Notes under the pieces: generated by a model
What the model was told of the DNA's origin: nothing
The model's database searches: none
What the model saw: the letters and a program-made list of their open reading frames with translations, nothing else
In this document: positions 5,091 to 5,732 of the stretch, piece by piece
Layout of the letters: every line of letters begins with the position of its first letter
Numbering within the stretch: position 1 is the stretch's first letter
Assembly (NCBI GenBank): GCA_946222055.1
Contig: CAMIEW010000074.1
Coordinates: forward strand, 1-5,732
Direction of reading: 5' to 3'
From: an uncultured Porphyromonas sp.
GTDB taxonomy: Bacteria > Bacteroidota > Bacteroidia > Bacteroidales > Porphyromonadaceae
DNA: 5,732 bases
Program-made: the position numbers and the translations under genes

Positions 5091-5597
5091 CTACCAGTTC
5101 TCCACGGTAGCATTGAAGATCTGATTGATGATATCCTTAGTCAACTCCTGACAGAGCTGATCCTGCACATCGACAAACATCTGTGAGCTGTCGAAGGTGC
5201 CGAAGGAGGTAAACTCTCGCTCGAAGCTCTCCTCCTCATTCACCTTATTCGTAAAGCGGACATTGATCCGAAGGGTGAGCCGAGTCTTGGCTGCGAAGGC
5301 ATTCTCCTGGACCGCCTCGGCCGAGAGGTCATAGCCGACGATCTCTCCCTCGATGCTCAGGTCGCCGTTCGTCGGTATGTCACGTAGGCGAGTCTGCCTC
5401 TGGAAGCGATCCTTAAGATCCTCCGTGAAGCGCTGAGCAAGAGGCGGATAGACCGTCGGAGCGAGGTTTTGGAAGTCTGCGATGGAGACCGTCTTGATCT
5501 TCGTGTAGTCGATACTGGCGCCATTGAGCGAGTACTTAATGGAGCAGCCCGAGAGGAGGAGCAACAGGAGGATCGACGTGAGGATAGACTTTTTCAT
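5091..5597 (-). CDS. lptE: LptE family LPS-assembly lipoprotein
   Basis: LptE is the outer-membrane lipoprotein that plugs and helps assemble the LptD barrel, which inserts lipopolysaccharide in the outer leaflet. This 168-residue protein begins MKKSILTSILLLLLLSGC: two lysines, a hydrophobic run and a lipobox LSGC, so cleavage should leave lipidated C18, followed by SIKYSLNGASIDY, the start pattern of Bacteroidetes LptE. The rest has the VSIADFQNLAPTVYPPLAQRFTEDLKDRF segment characteristic of PF04390. The ATG at 5597 is preferred over the in-frame GTG at 5600, since it overlaps the regulator stop codon as TGATG, indicating translational coupling. The 21-base gap to the TPR gene suggests one operon. 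Family assignment is strong, though LptE sequences diverge greatly. Confidence 0.92.
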   Translation of the reverse strand: MKKSILTSILLLLLLSGCSIKYSLNGASIDYTKIKTVSIADFQNLAPTVYPPLAQRFTEDLKDRFQRQTRLRDIPTNGDLSIEGEIVGYDLSAEAVQENAFAAKTRLTLRINVRFTNKVNEEESFEREFTSFGTFDSSQMFVDVQDQLCQELTKDIINQIFNATVENW

Positions 5598-5732
5598 CAC
5601 TGCTTATTGAGCTTGCGGTAGAGCGTACGCTCTGAGATGTCGAGGTCCTCTGCCGTCTGCTTGCGGGAGCCCTTATTCTTCTCGAGGACAAAGTCGATGT
5701 ACCTCTGGCTCATCTCCTCCAGGGTGAGCATC
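5597..5732 (-). CDS. sigma-54-dependent regulator, C-terminal end (partial)
   Basis: The last 44 residues and stop codon of a protein that enters from the right edge. LTLEEMSQRYIDFVLEKNKG followed by SRKQTAEDLDISERTLYRKL is the Fis-type helix-turn-helix (recognition helix around ISERTLYRKL) that ends NtrC-family activators of sigma-54 RNA polymerase. The receiver or sensor part and the AAA+ ATPase domain lie outside the window, so its signal is unknown. Its TGA overlaps the lptE ATG by one base, so the regulator is translated just before lptE; the same arrangement is what I recall for other Bacteroidales. The first visible Met (5731) is internal, not a start. Confidence 0.9.
   Translation of the reverse strand, partial: MLTLEEMSQRYIDFVLEKNKGSRKQTAEDLDISERTLYRKLNKQ

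Noticed and set aside
1..5732. tRNA, rRNA, tmRNA, CRISPR or insertion-sequence signals
   Set aside because: I looked for T-loop GTTCGA motifs with CCA ends, regularly spaced repeats, transposase-like motifs and terminal inverted repeats, and saw none that hold up.

Overview
The window looks like chromosomal DNA from a member of the Bacteroidales, most likely Porphyromonas or a close relative. The evidence is: a 51-residue protein of the Bacteroidetes-restricted DUF4295 family beside the genes for ribosomal proteins bL28 and bL33; the order sigma-54 regulator / LptE / TPR protein / SecG, which I remember as typical of Bacteroidales; promoter sequences of the Bacteroidetes type (TAnnTTTG); moderately high G+C with codons such as CTC, GAG and ATC dominating; and few usable Shine-Dalgarno sites. 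The genus is an inference; the order is fairly secure.

Layout. Positions 1-275 hold no recognisable gene, only two GC-rich hairpins and a possible promoter for murB. Positions 276-2108 (+ strand) hold a two-gene unit: murB (cell-wall precursor reductase) and, 6 bases later, a PhnP-like metallo-beta-lactamase-fold hydrolase with complete metal sites. A small AT-richer gene at 2174-2509 (- strand) encodes a zinc-ribbon protein with two membrane segments and converges on that unit. Positions 2510-3044 form the longest gene-free stretch. It contains an orphan promoter-like element, short repeats, possible RNA structure, and the terminator of the next operon.

Positions 3045-3886 (- strand) hold a compact ribosomal protein operon: a good promoter, rpmB (bL28), a 118-base spacer, rpmG (bL33), the DUF4295 gene (found by hand; too short for ordinary ORF calling), then a strong intrinsic terminator. 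Positions 3953-5732 (- strand) hold an envelope-biogenesis cluster, read from the right edge: the C-terminal Fis-type DNA-binding end of a sigma-54-dependent regulator, lptE (LPS-transport lipoprotein, start overlapping the regulator stop by one base), a TPR-containing protein of unknown role, and secG (protein-export channel subunit).

Taken together this is mostly core housekeeping DNA: peptidoglycan synthesis, translation, secretion and outer-membrane assembly. I found no mobile element, CRISPR array, tRNA or rRNA, and no convincing new multi-gene system. The points most worth a second look are the gene-free stretch after the DUF4295 gene (where ftsY would be expected in relatives), the compositionally odd zinc-ribbon membrane protein, the long rpmB-rpmG spacer, and the uncharacterised TPR protein between lptE and secG.
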